DNA from: Carboxylicivirga linearis | GTDB taxonomy: Bacteria; Bacteroidota; Bacteroidia; Bacteroidales; Marinilabiliaceae | DNA: 64,000 bases | Assembly: GCF_018271995.1 (NCBI RefSeq) | Contig: NZ_JAGUCO010000005.1 | Span: forward strand, 124,001-188,000 | Direction of reading: 5' to 3' | Shown here: positions 14,922 to 23,259 of the stretch, in pieces | Layout of the letters: each line of letters begins with the position of its first letter | How positions within the stretch are numbered: the stretch's first letter is position 1 | Notes under the pieces: model-generated | What the model saw: only the letters and a program-made list of their open reading frames with translations | Told to the model about the DNA's origin: nothing | Database searches by the model: none | Made by a program: the position numbers and the translations under genes

Positions 14922-17903
14922 TTAGTTACCAAGCGAAAAGCCAGAAAAGCTCATGCCTAAAAGGAATTCATTGTAATGATATTTCTCATTTGGGATATAG
15001 GCATATCGATACCCAATGCTGATTGGAAAAATAAATCGGAAAGGATGTAATTCGGCTCTTAATTCAGCGCCTATTGATTGGTCATTTTTTTTGTACTTGA
15101 ACCATTCATTAGTTTTTACATCTTGTATTTGATTGGTTGAATATGAAAAATCGTAGAATAGATTTGTTGTTATTCTTTTGAGGTACATTACTCCCGGAAT
15201 GTTTAAGTCTGGTGATACTAATGGAAAAATGTAGTCTCCTTTAAACGAATAGAGTTGATTATTACTATGCCCGTTAGTTCCTCTGGGGAAACGAATGAAG
15301 TCGGTGAAATAGTAAAAATAATTTCTGGTCTCAGAGGAATTATAAATTTCTCCGCGTTGCTTTTTGTGATAGCCATTATCTATGCGTATAGAATGATGTT
15401 TCATTAAACCCGGTAAATATAAACGCGTATGAACGCCAAAAATGGAACCCAGATTATTACCCGAAAAAGGGGTATGTCTGTATCTGAGTTCGATGATCTG
15501 TCCACAGCGACTGGTTACATCTCGTGCTGATCGTCTGTGGATATTATAAGCATACAATCCATAGTTTATAGGGTTGGCATGAAAAGCTTCTTCAGTTACA
15601 GTTTCGGTATTTTTATATTGCCATTGCTGACCTAATAGACTAACATAAGTTATATCGTAAGAATATTCCGAGGCATACTGGTAGCTGGTGCTTATTGAAG
15701 GTTGGATATGACGTTGCCATTTTCCACGGGTTTGTGTAAGCGGGATGTTCATTTCCAGATGTGCATATATATGCTGTTGTTTGGCATCCAGATTAACTGC
15801 AAACGTATCAGTTGCATTGGCGAATAAACCGTCTTCAAAGTGTTTTTCATCTCCAGCTTTAACTTCCAATTCTATTACCGGTAACCAAGCCCGGTATTGA
15901 AAATTAAAATAGTATTTTTCTCTGCTTTCTTGTTTATTAGCATTGTAACCTATCGTGGTAAACGCAGTGCTCAAAAGGTTTTGAGACATTAGAGAAATAC
16001 CTTGAGTTAAAGTTGCATCATTCACATTCAGGTTGACAGGAGCCCAGCTATGAAAGTTGAAGATGTTCCATTTTGAGTAAGGCTCACTTTCATAATTTGC
16101 TTTATCAGCATGGTTGAAGTCAGGCATACCTTTTTCATCTTTTTTCAGATCTTCAATAAAAGATTCTATTGGTAGCTCATTTGTTGCATAGTTGGTAATT
16201 TCCAATGAATCAAGATTTGCCTGAGCAATTAAATAACCATCAGAAGTGTAATCCTGGTATAAGATGTGATGTTCAGAGGTGCCAGCTGACACTTGTGTTG
16301 CTCCAAACCTCGATTCCGTTACTTTTTGAAGCCCTGAACCGTCTGTATTTATTCTATAAATATTATCAATTCCACTAAAGGAAGCCGAAAAATATATTTG
16401 CTCATTAATGATTTGCGGAGAAACAACTTCCATGAAAGTTGGTTGCGTGACGGGATGCCATTTTTGTTTGGATGTGTTAAGTGTAGTTAGGTATTTTCCA
16501 TTTTCTGATAACAGTACCATTACAAGTGTTTTACCAGTCTCATCCCAGGCAGGGGTTAGGGGTAGTTGGTTATCTGGTGATTTTATTTTTTTGAGAACAA
16601 CTCCATCAAACGTATCAATTATATGAACTTCTCTTTGATTATCTGTAGTAATGTGTATGGCTGCCACACGTTTCCCATCAGGTGATAATGCAGGGGCAAA
16701 ATAGCGACTTTTAAAAGTAAGTTTCTTTTGTTGGAGGGTATTGATATCGGCTATTCTGATAATGGAGAAATATTGATTCTCCCATCGGGGATTGACCTCT
16801 AATTCAGTCCAGCATATTTTATTGTTGGCAAAAGAAAAAGGTTCTGTGTTGCGCAAACCCGTTGTTATCAGTTTTTCTTCTGAACCCTTCAATACATTTA
16901 TTTTTACAAAGTGATTTACTTCACCTGGACCATTTGCCTCAGCTATAACATGTTTATCATCTATTGCAAATGGGTATTGATAATTCTTGTATGCTTCATC
17001 TCTGTTTGAAATTAAGTTTGTTTTAGAAACCTTGAGGTTACTTTCTTGTTCGCTCCATTTTCTCTTCCAATCATTAAAAATTTCATTGTATAAAGGAACC
17101 TTATCTTTACCTGTTACCTCTTTAATGCCTTTATTGAAAGGGGTTAAAGACCAGCTGTTTTTTCCAGTTTCATTAAGAGCATAATCCCATACTTCAGCTC
17201 CATATTTATGTCGGGCACCTGCTGTAAATAAATATCCCATTCGGTAATGATTGGGGATGTAATTCTTGTAGGAGCCAAAATATGCTTTTTCGTAATCGTA
17301 TAATTTTTTTTCAAGAACCAGTGCTCTTATCTCCTGTTCAAAAGAAGGAACTCTACCTCGTCCACTTTTCGATAGAGTAGTCTCTGTTAAAACAGCATCA
17401 CCTTCTAGAAACCACAGTGGTACGTATAAACCTAGTATGCCGCCCACTATCTGCTCACCAAATGGATAGCTAAGAATGTGGGTGAATCCTTGATTAATTT
17501 TATCAATCTGTACCACATGCCTGAATTCATGAATGGCTAATTGTTGCAGGTAATCTTGAGAAAAAATACTTTGGTTCGAAGTGGGGTATAGCTCCATCCG
17601 TTTAGGCGCCCAGGTAACCAGTCCATTTGAATAGGCCGAGTGTGAATGAATCACCACAGGAATAGGCTTGGGTGTATGATTCAGACTATATCCTCCATAT
17701 AGGTACAATGAATCGAGCATAGAAACTAAGCGATTTGCTTCTGATTCGAAATCTTCGGGGTAAATAACTTTAAAAAAAGGACTTTTTATCTGGCGCCATT
17801 TTATGTATGCAGGATCTGAGCCAGTGCTATAATATTGTCCAAATAATTGGGTGCATATGACTAAAAGAATTACTGACAGAAGAATACTTCTCAGATATTT
17901 CAT
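14922..17903 (-). CDS. Metalloprotease / beta-propeller / outer-membrane barrel fusion protein
   Basis: 993 residues with a signal peptide (residues 1-22). Residues ~30-230 form a gluzincin-like peptidase MA unit: HEFRH at 125-129 (zinc His pair and Glu) and WFLEGDAVLTE about 40 residues later, giving the third ligand (Glu167). Residues ~300-580 contain TolB/WD40-like propeller strands (FAPALSPDGKRVAAIHI, LTPAWDETGKTLVMV). From ~620 on there are long amphipathic strands ending FSGFSLGN, consistent with an outer-membrane barrel. I read it as an outer-membrane-anchored protease with a periplasmic or surface propeller. Family name not recognised; domain calls are by eye. Confidence 0.7.
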   Translation of the reverse strand: MKYLRSILLSVILLVICTQLFGQYYSTGSDPAYIKWRQIKSPFFKVIYPEDFESEANRLVSMLDSLYLYGGYSLNHTPKPIPVVIHSHSAYSNGLVTWAPKRMELYPTSNQSIFSQDYLQQLAIHEFRHVVQIDKINQGFTHILSYPFGEQIVGGILGLYVPLWFLEGDAVLTETTLSKSGRGRVPSFEQEIRALVLEKKLYDYEKAYFGSYKNYIPNHYRMGYLFTAGARHKYGAEVWDYALNETGKNSWSLTPFNKGIKEVTGKDKVPLYNEIFNDWKRKWSEQESNLKVSKTNLISNRDEAYKNYQYPFAIDDKHVIAEANGPGEVNHFVKINVLKGSEEKLITTGLRNTEPFSFANNKICWTELEVNPRWENQYFSIIRIADINTLQQKKLTFKSRYFAPALSPDGKRVAAIHITTDNQREVHIIDTFDGVVLKKIKSPDNQLPLTPAWDETGKTLVMVLLSENGKYLTTLNTSKQKWHPVTQPTFMEVVSPQIINEQIYFSASFSGIDNIYRINTDGSGLQKVTESRFGATQVSAGTSEHHILYQDYTSDGYLIAQANLDSLEITNYATNELPIESFIEDLKKDEKGMPDFNHADKANYESEPYSKWNIFNFHSWAPVNLNVNDATLTQGISLMSQNLLSTAFTTIGYNANKQESREKYYFNFQYRAWLPVIELEVKAGDEKHFEDGLFANATDTFAVNLDAKQQHIYAHLEMNIPLTQTRGKWQRHIQPSISTSYQYASEYSYDITYVSLLGQQWQYKNTETVTEEAFHANPINYGLYAYNIHRRSARDVTSRCGQIIELRYRHTPFSGNNLGSIFGVHTRLYLPGLMKHHSIRIDNGYHKKQRGEIYNSSETRNYFYYFTDFIRFPRGTNGHSNNQLYSFKGDYIFPLVSPDLNIPGVMYLKRITTNLFYDFSYSTNQIQDVKTNEWFKYKKNDQSIGAELRAELHPFRFIFPISIGYRYAYIPNEKYHYNEFLLGMSFSGFSLGN

Positions 17904-18051
17904 TATAGGCTTTGTTTAATATGCTAAAAATACACTTTTATCTATTAACCTAATCATTTAGGCATATTGCATTTTACTTGTATAATATTTATACCTATCT
18001 TTTCGATGTTTCATCAGCTAAGAGATCCAGAGCAATATTAAACCTTAATTT

Positions 18052-19731
18052 ATGGGTAAAGCAATTATTTATCAGGTACTACCAAGGTTATTTGGCAATT
18101 TAAGATCAGATAATATTAAGAGGGGAAATATACAGGAAAATGGTTCCGGAAAACTTAATGGTTTTGATGATAGGATTTTACAGCATTTTAAAGATATGGG
18201 AATCACTCATATGTGGTATACAGGAGTAATTGAACATGCTACTGCAACTGATTATACTGAATACAACATTGTGAATGATAATTCTCAGGTGGTTAAAGGT
18301 GAGGCAGGAAGCCCGTATGCTATCAAAGACTATTATGATATTGATCCGGATTTGGCTGAAAATGTTGACAAGCGTATGCTTGAATTTGAGGCTTTGGTTG
18401 AAAGAACTCATTCTGCAGGCATGAAAGTGTTGATTGATTTTATACCCAATCATCTTGCTCGTAATTATCATTCGGATAACAAACCGGAAGGAGTAAAAGA
18501 TTTTGGTGAGAATGATGATGTATCAAAGTCATTTCATCCCAATAATAATTTTTATTACCTCAAAGGACAGTCTTTTAATGCACCTCTTCATTCTGATGAT
18601 CCGTGGCAGGAGGAGCCCGCTAAAGCAACAGGTAACGATTGTTTTTCTCCAACACCATCGGTAAATGACTGGTATGAAACTGTTAAACTGAATTATGGAG
18701 TTGATGTCGAAGGTGGAAATCACAATTATTTTGACCCCATACCTGATATCTGGTTGAAAATGAAGGAGGTTTTGCTTTACTGGTGCTCAAAAGGGGTGGA
18801 TGGTTTTCGTTGTGATATGGCGGAGATGGTGCCAGTTGAATTTTGGCATTGGTGTATAAAAATGGTTAAAGAGCAATATCCCAAAACCGTTTTTGTTGCC
18901 GAGGTATATCAGCCGTCATTATATAATTCTTTTCTGATGGAAGGAGGATTCGATTGCTTGTATGATAAAGTTGGTTTTTATGATAGTGTAATTGGAGTTA
19001 TTAAACACAACCAATCTCTGAAGTCAATAATAGAATCGTGGCAGGCAATAGATCAATTCTCGGATAATATGTTGTTCTTTCTTGAGAATCATGATGAACA
19101 ACGGCTGGCTTCTGATTTCATTATTGGTGAAGGTAAAAAAGCTTGGCCAGCCTGGGTGATAACAGCAGCATATGCTACTAATCCAATAATGATTTACAGT
19201 GGGCAAGAATTGGGTGAGAAAGGAATGGAAGAAGAAGGATTTAGCGGTATTAATGGTAGAACAACTATTTTTGATTACTGGTCTGTTGACAGCCTACGAC
19301 GATATTATCTGAGTATAAAAGGAAATGATGGATTAAAAGAAGAAGAGCAATGGTTATTAGAAAGATATAAACGCTTAAACAACCTGTTGAATAGTCATAT
19401 GCCTTTAAAGGAAGGTGGAGTTTATGATTTAATGTGGTGTAATAATTCGCCGGGTGGCTTAACTGATCAAAGGGTATATGCCTGGTTGCGTTTTTATAAG
19501 CATCAGTGGATGTTATTGGTTGCTAATCTTTCAGATAAAACTCAAAATTGTAGAATTATTATACCCGAGCATGCTTTTAAAATGGAGGGTGCTGATCATC
19601 TACAATATTTCAAAGGTCGTGAGATACTGGAAGAGAGTCGTTCTATTCAATTTCCCAAAGAGGTGGCTATCACTAATGGGGTAGGTGTTAAAGTAGAAGC
19701 ATATCAGGCTTTAATCTATTTATTTGGTTGA
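18052..19731 (+). CDS. GH13 alpha-amylase family enzyme
   Basis: 559 residues with the (beta/alpha)8 amylase signature. It starts IYQVLPRLFG, then VLIDFIPNHLARNY, GVDGFRCDMAEMV (nucleophile Asp about 255), VFVAEVYQP (acid/base Glu about 284) and FFLENHDEQR (Asp about 348), with a C-terminal beta domain. There is no signal peptide, so it is cytoplasmic and probably acts on glycogen- or maltodextrin-type alpha-glucans. It is not in a starch-utilisation (sus) cluster. A partial promoter (TATCTTTTC near 17996) precedes it. Confidence 0.9.
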   Translation: MGKAIIYQVLPRLFGNLRSDNIKRGNIQENGSGKLNGFDDRILQHFKDMGITHMWYTGVIEHATATDYTEYNIVNDNSQVVKGEAGSPYAIKDYYDIDPDLAENVDKRMLEFEALVERTHSAGMKVLIDFIPNHLARNYHSDNKPEGVKDFGENDDVSKSFHPNNNFYYLKGQSFNAPLHSDDPWQEEPAKATGNDCFSPTPSVNDWYETVKLNYGVDVEGGNHNYFDPIPDIWLKMKEVLLYWCSKGVDGFRCDMAEMVPVEFWHWCIKMVKEQYPKTVFVAEVYQPSLYNSFLMEGGFDCLYDKVGFYDSVIGVIKHNQSLKSIIESWQAIDQFSDNMLFFLENHDEQRLASDFIIGEGKKAWPAWVITAAYATNPIMIYSGQELGEKGMEEEGFSGINGRTTIFDYWSVDSLRRYYLSIKGNDGLKEEEQWLLERYKRLNNLLNSHMPLKEGGVYDLMWCNNSPGGLTDQRVYAWLRFYKHQWMLLVANLSDKTQNCRIIIPEHAFKMEGADHLQYFKGREILEESRSIQFPKEVAITNGVGVKVEAYQALIYLFG

Positions 19732-19876
19732 AATTTAACAGTTTTAAGTAGGTTTGTTAAAGAAAACTTTCTTTATTTAGAATATGGATAAATAACGAAA
19801 TATATCTCTAATACTCTTCCTTTTGAATTGATTTTTTAGTATTTTAAAACACAGTCAAACTTAAAATCAAGGTGTT

Positions 19877-20203
19877 ATGTCAAAGGAAAATCTATCATTG
19901 CATGTAGTATTAGAAAGTCATGAATATATTCAGGTATCCAATCATGTGTATACTACAAAAGCATCTTTATTAAATGAAGAAACCAAAATTCATTTGATTG
20001 ACAGATGTTGTCTCTCAATCCTGCAAGAGTTTGAAGGTAAATTAAGTCAGGAAATTGTTGAAGAATGGCTGTTGTTATCAAAAGCATTGGACCAATCATG
20101 TAATTATGAAAATCGTTGGGATGACAGAAAAATGCTGAAGGAATTAATTGAAGGAAAATCACACCCAGTATCATGGTATGCATCTAATTGCAAGGTTGGT
20201 TAG
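19877..20203 (+). CDS. Conserved-looking hypothetical protein
   Basis: 108 residues, soluble, mixed helical, without signal peptide or recognisable motif. It contains a Cys pair (DRCCLSIL) and an acidic/aromatic C-terminus (PVSWYASNCKVG). It is supported by an ATG start with normal spacing, codon use like its neighbours and a terminator-like hairpin downstream. I do not recognise the family. Monocistronic. Confidence 0.55.
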   Translation: MSKENLSLHVVLESHEYIQVSNHVYTTKASLLNEETKIHLIDRCCLSILQEFEGKLSQEIVEEWLLLSKALDQSCNYENRWDDRKMLKELIEGKSHPVSWYASNCKVG

Positions 20204-20226
20204 TTAGGCTGTTGTAGTTTTTGGTG

Positions 20227-20262
20227 GCAGTTGTTGAAATATTTTTCGGTAACTGCTTTTTT
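20227..20262 (+). terminator. Probable terminator
   Basis: GCAGTT (20227-20232) and AACTGC (20251-20256) can pair across an 18-base loop and are followed by six T. The stem is short. Confidence 0.45.
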
Positions 20263-20382
20263 GTGTCTTTTACTAAAGAAAAATGCTGTATGGAAGTAGT
20301 GTTATCACGCTTTAGGTAATGAATAGGTTGTAAAATTTAAATGGAACTCAGCTTAAAACATGGGCTAATGCCAATTTTGAAT

Positions 20383-20390
20383 TATATTTG
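20383..20390 (+). promoter_or_regulatory. -7 promoter box of the nucleoid-associated protein gene
   Basis: TATATTTG ends 18 bases before ATG 20409. Its TTG was read as a spurious start at 20388. Confidence 0.5.
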
Positions 20391-20408
20391 TTTGCTAAAA
20401 TTTTTAAA

Positions 20409-21458
20409 ATGATTGATTTCACTCAAACCGAGATAGAGAAGATTGTTGTACATCATATTGGCTGCAGGGCTGAAGGTGAAGAAATTAGATTTTCGAATAG
20501 TGAAGCCCGTTTGCAGGATGAAGAAATGGTATCTGATGTTTTGAAACAGTATTTTTTCAAACCATTTAAAACCGAAATGTATTTTAACTTCGATCATGAG
20601 GATGGATTTGAAAATAATCTGCTATTTAATTTGAGTGATAAGGTGTTTAACGACTCATCTTCTTTTCATGACGTGTCTGTTGCGGTTGCTAATCACCTTT
20701 TCGAACAATCTAACCATCCAAAAATCAGAGGTGGTGAGTTTTACATGGTGCTGTTTAACAATGTTGTGGTTGATGGAGAAGTGGCTGATGCTTTAGGAAT
20801 ATTTAAATCAGAAAATAAAGATACATTCTTAAAAGTAATGTTGCATAATCAGGGCTTTGAATTGGATGCACAGCAAGGTATTAATATTAAAAAACTGGAT
20901 AAAGGTTGTTTAATTTTTAATACAGAAAAGGAATTGGGTTTTAAAGTTTGCTCTGTTGATAACATCAATAAAGGGAACGAGGCGCATTTTTGGCAAAGCG
21001 ATTTTTTGGGTTTAAAACCACGCGAAGACAATTACTACTTTACCAATAATTACCTGCAAATGTGTAAAGGTTTTGTTGGCGAAGTCTTTAACGAAGACAA
21101 TGAAGTATCGCGACCTGATCAGGTAGATCTTCTCAATCGCTCCATTGAATATTTTGGCAAACACTCTAATTTTGATGAAAAAGAATTTGAGCGTGAAGTG
21201 ATCCGTCAACCAGAAGTGGTAGATGCATTTCAGGATTATAAGAACTTCTGTGAGAGCGAAAAAAACATGCCTTTACAGGATAGCTTTGACATATCAAAAG
21301 ATGCTGTAAAGTCAGAAAAGAAACACTTTAAATCGGTACTTAAGCTCGATAAGAATTTCCATGTTTATGTTCATGGTAAACGCCAGTATATCGAAAAAGG
21401 CTTTGATAGTGAGCGAGGATTAAAATTCTATAAGCTTTTCTTTGAGTCGGAAGAATAA
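20409..21458 (+). CDS. Nucleoid-associated protein, YejK/NdpA-like
   Basis: About 349 residues resembling the 37-kDa nucleoid-associated family. It has an N-terminal IEKIVVHHIGCRAEGEEI, the central GGEFYMVLFNNVVVDGEVADALGIFKSE, AQQGINIKKLDKGCLIFN and a C-terminal helical region ending in KYIEKGFDSERGLKFYKLFF. Family members bind DNA and associate with the nucleoid; some phage relatives also occur, so an exact role is inferred. No mobile genes lie nearby. Monocistronic with its own promoter box. Confidence 0.78.
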   Translation: MIDFTQTEIEKIVVHHIGCRAEGEEIRFSNSEARLQDEEMVSDVLKQYFFKPFKTEMYFNFDHEDGFENNLLFNLSDKVFNDSSSFHDVSVAVANHLFEQSNHPKIRGGEFYMVLFNNVVVDGEVADALGIFKSENKDTFLKVMLHNQGFELDAQQGINIKKLDKGCLIFNTEKELGFKVCSVDNINKGNEAHFWQSDFLGLKPREDNYYFTNNYLQMCKGFVGEVFNEDNEVSRPDQVDLLNRSIEYFGKHSNFDEKEFEREVIRQPEVVDAFQDYKNFCESEKNMPLQDSFDISKDAVKSEKKHFKSVLKLDKNFHVYVHGKRQYIEKGFDSERGLKFYKLFFESEE

Positions 21459-21526
21459 ATCAACAGCTGGTTGTAAATGTCGGTAAATAATTGAATCTTT
21501 GCGACCACTTGGTCTAATGATTTATT

Positions 21527-22444
21527 ATGAGAAATCGATTTTACATTACTGTTATTTCATTTGTATTTATATTGGGATGGACTTCCTGTAAGAAGGATGA
21601 TCCAGAAACGTCATGGACAGTCGATTTTAGCGATTGCATTGAAACTACCAGTTCGCAATCATTAGAAGTAGTTACTTTTAATATTGAGCATTTTCGCTTG
21701 AGTAGTAGTCACGATTATAACATCACAATTCGAATTCCGTATATAGCCAGTATTATTGGTCAGTTAGATGCTGATGTGGTGGCTCTGCAGGAGATAGGAA
21801 GTGAATACGTAACACTTCGTTTAGCTGATGAATTACCTGGTTGGGAAGGTGTTTTTACTACCAGTGCGTCAGGAAATCAGTCCTTGGCCTATCTTTATAA
21901 AACATCAGAGGTAGAATTGTATGAAGAAGAAACTGAAGCTATTGCATTTGGTGATGAAGATTGGTTTGCCTTTCCGCGACTCCCATTTAAAATAAAGATT
22001 CATCATGCCGGAACGGGTATGGATGTGTATCTTATCAATAATCATTTAAAATGTTGTGGTGGTAATGATAATAAGATCCGAAGAAGAGAAGCGTCTGAAA
22101 AGTTACAGGATTATATTGATAATCAATTAGCAGATCAACCGGTAATTGTTTTAGGTGATTACAATGATTATATCAGCGAAGAGTATTATAGTGATAATGT
22201 ATTTTGGAATTTTGTAGAGGATTCGGATAATTACCGTTTTGCTGATATGGAGATAGCCATGGGAGATGATGAATATTGGTCATATCCAGGCGATAGATAT
22301 ACCAGTCATCTCGATCATATATTAATCACAAATGAATTATTTGATGTTCATCAATCCACGTCAACCATACGCCCTTCTTATTGTTATTCCGATTACCTCT
22401 CTATGGTTAGCGATCATAGACCAGTGATGGCTGTTTTCAGGTAA
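21527..22444 (+). CDS. Endonuclease/exonuclease/phosphatase family lipoprotein
   Basis: 305 residues with lipoprotein signal (FILGWTSCKK, Cys about residue 21), so attached to an envelope membrane. EEP-fold motifs are VVTFNIEHFR, DVVALQEIG (metal Glu), YLINNHLKCCGG, VLGDYNDY, SHLDHILIT and the terminal SDHRPVMAVF (catalytic Asp-His). Substrates in the family range from DNA to phospholipids, and a secreted nuclease or sphingomyelinase-like activity is possible. A box like AATCTTTG (21494-21500) lies about 27 bases before the start. The stop abuts the convergent creatininase-family gene. Confidence 0.83.
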   Translation: MRNRFYITVISFVFILGWTSCKKDDPETSWTVDFSDCIETTSSQSLEVVTFNIEHFRLSSSHDYNITIRIPYIASIIGQLDADVVALQEIGSEYVTLRLADELPGWEGVFTTSASGNQSLAYLYKTSEVELYEEETEAIAFGDEDWFAFPRLPFKIKIHHAGTGMDVYLINNHLKCCGGNDNKIRRREASEKLQDYIDNQLADQPVIVLGDYNDYISEEYYSDNVFWNFVEDSDNYRFADMEIAMGDDEYWSYPGDRYTSHLDHILITNELFDVHQSTSTIRPSYCYSDYLSMVSDHRPVMAVFR

Positions 22445-23212
22445 TTAGTAGCTATAGAAGTCAGAGTTAGGGGTTATAGCTAGTTGATAGATAAATTTTG
22501 AAAGCACTGAACAAACATCCAGAAAATACTTTTCACCTTTTTCTGCAGAAGAATATTGAGGATCGCCAATACCAGTATCGTTAGTTACTTGTGTCCACTT
22601 GCGTTCAGCCCAGGCCCACTTTTCATTCAAACCATCAACCCTGAATTTTTTATGTTGTCCGTTGCCAGCCTCTTCCAACGGAAGTACCAATTCTGGATAT
22701 AAATACATCATCAGACTGGTTTCCAGCTCATCGGCATGCTCACCCGGGTGTGTAAAATATTTACTGTGCTGAAGTACCTGATACCAGTTGCAACTACAAA
22801 GTATATTGTCAGGGAATTGTGTTCCTGTTTCCCTGATAATGGATTTGAAATCGTTGCCACCGTGACCATTAAATATTAATAGTTTGTCGATGTTACTGCC
22901 AAACACTGATTGAGCAATATCTTTAATAATGGCAGCTTGTGTTGTTGGCATCATATTAATGATGTAAGGAAGGTCTGTTTGACCAGTGTTCACACCATAA
23001 GGAATCAGTGGTAGAATAAGAACAGAAGCACCTTTATTACTTGCCAGATCAACCGACTGTTTAACTATAACTTCGCTTTCCAGATTATCCGTTCCATAAG
23101 GTAGATGGTAGTTATGCGCTTCGGTAGCTCCCCATGGAAGAATGGCTAAATCATAATGCCTGTCTTTTACCTGTTTGTAGGTCAATTCTCTTAGGTGTGA
23201 TGTTTCTTTCAT
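22445..23212 (-). CDS. Creatininase family amidohydrolase
   Basis: 255 residues with metal-binding landmarks of the creatininase / Fapy-deformylase (ArfB) fold: LAILPWGATEAHNYHLPYGTD, IPYGVNTGQTDLP, IFNGHGGND and PGEHADELETSLMMYLYP. The family hydrolyses creatinine or formamide-type amides (mycofactocin MftE and riboflavin ArfB are members); the substrate here cannot be told. It lies 47 bases upstream of the S9 peptidase stop, separated by a hairpin, both on the minus strand. Confidence 0.85.
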   Translation of the reverse strand: MKETSHLRELTYKQVKDRHYDLAILPWGATEAHNYHLPYGTDNLESEVIVKQSVDLASNKGASVLILPLIPYGVNTGQTDLPYIINMMPTTQAAIIKDIAQSVFGSNIDKLLIFNGHGGNDFKSIIRETGTQFPDNILCSCNWYQVLQHSKYFTHPGEHADELETSLMMYLYPELVLPLEEAGNGQHKKFRVDGLNEKWAWAERKWTQVTNDTGIGDPQYSSAEKGEKYFLDVCSVLSKFIYQLAITPNSDFYSY

Positions 23213-23233
23213 TGCTTAGCTATTAGAATAGCA

Positions 23234-23252
23234 GGACCGGACATGCCGGTCC
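23234..23252. repeat. Short GC palindrome
   Basis: GGACCGG-acatg-CCGGTCC lies between the creatininase and S9 genes. It shares CCGGACAT with the palindrome at 6280-6301. No T run follows on the minus strand, so a terminator is unlikely. Confidence 0.5.
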
Positions 23253-23259
23253 TTACACT

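Noticed and set aside
23234-23252. Terminator between creatininase and S9 peptidase genes
   Set aside because: The stem is good but no T run follows on the transcribed strand; treated as a palindromic repeat.
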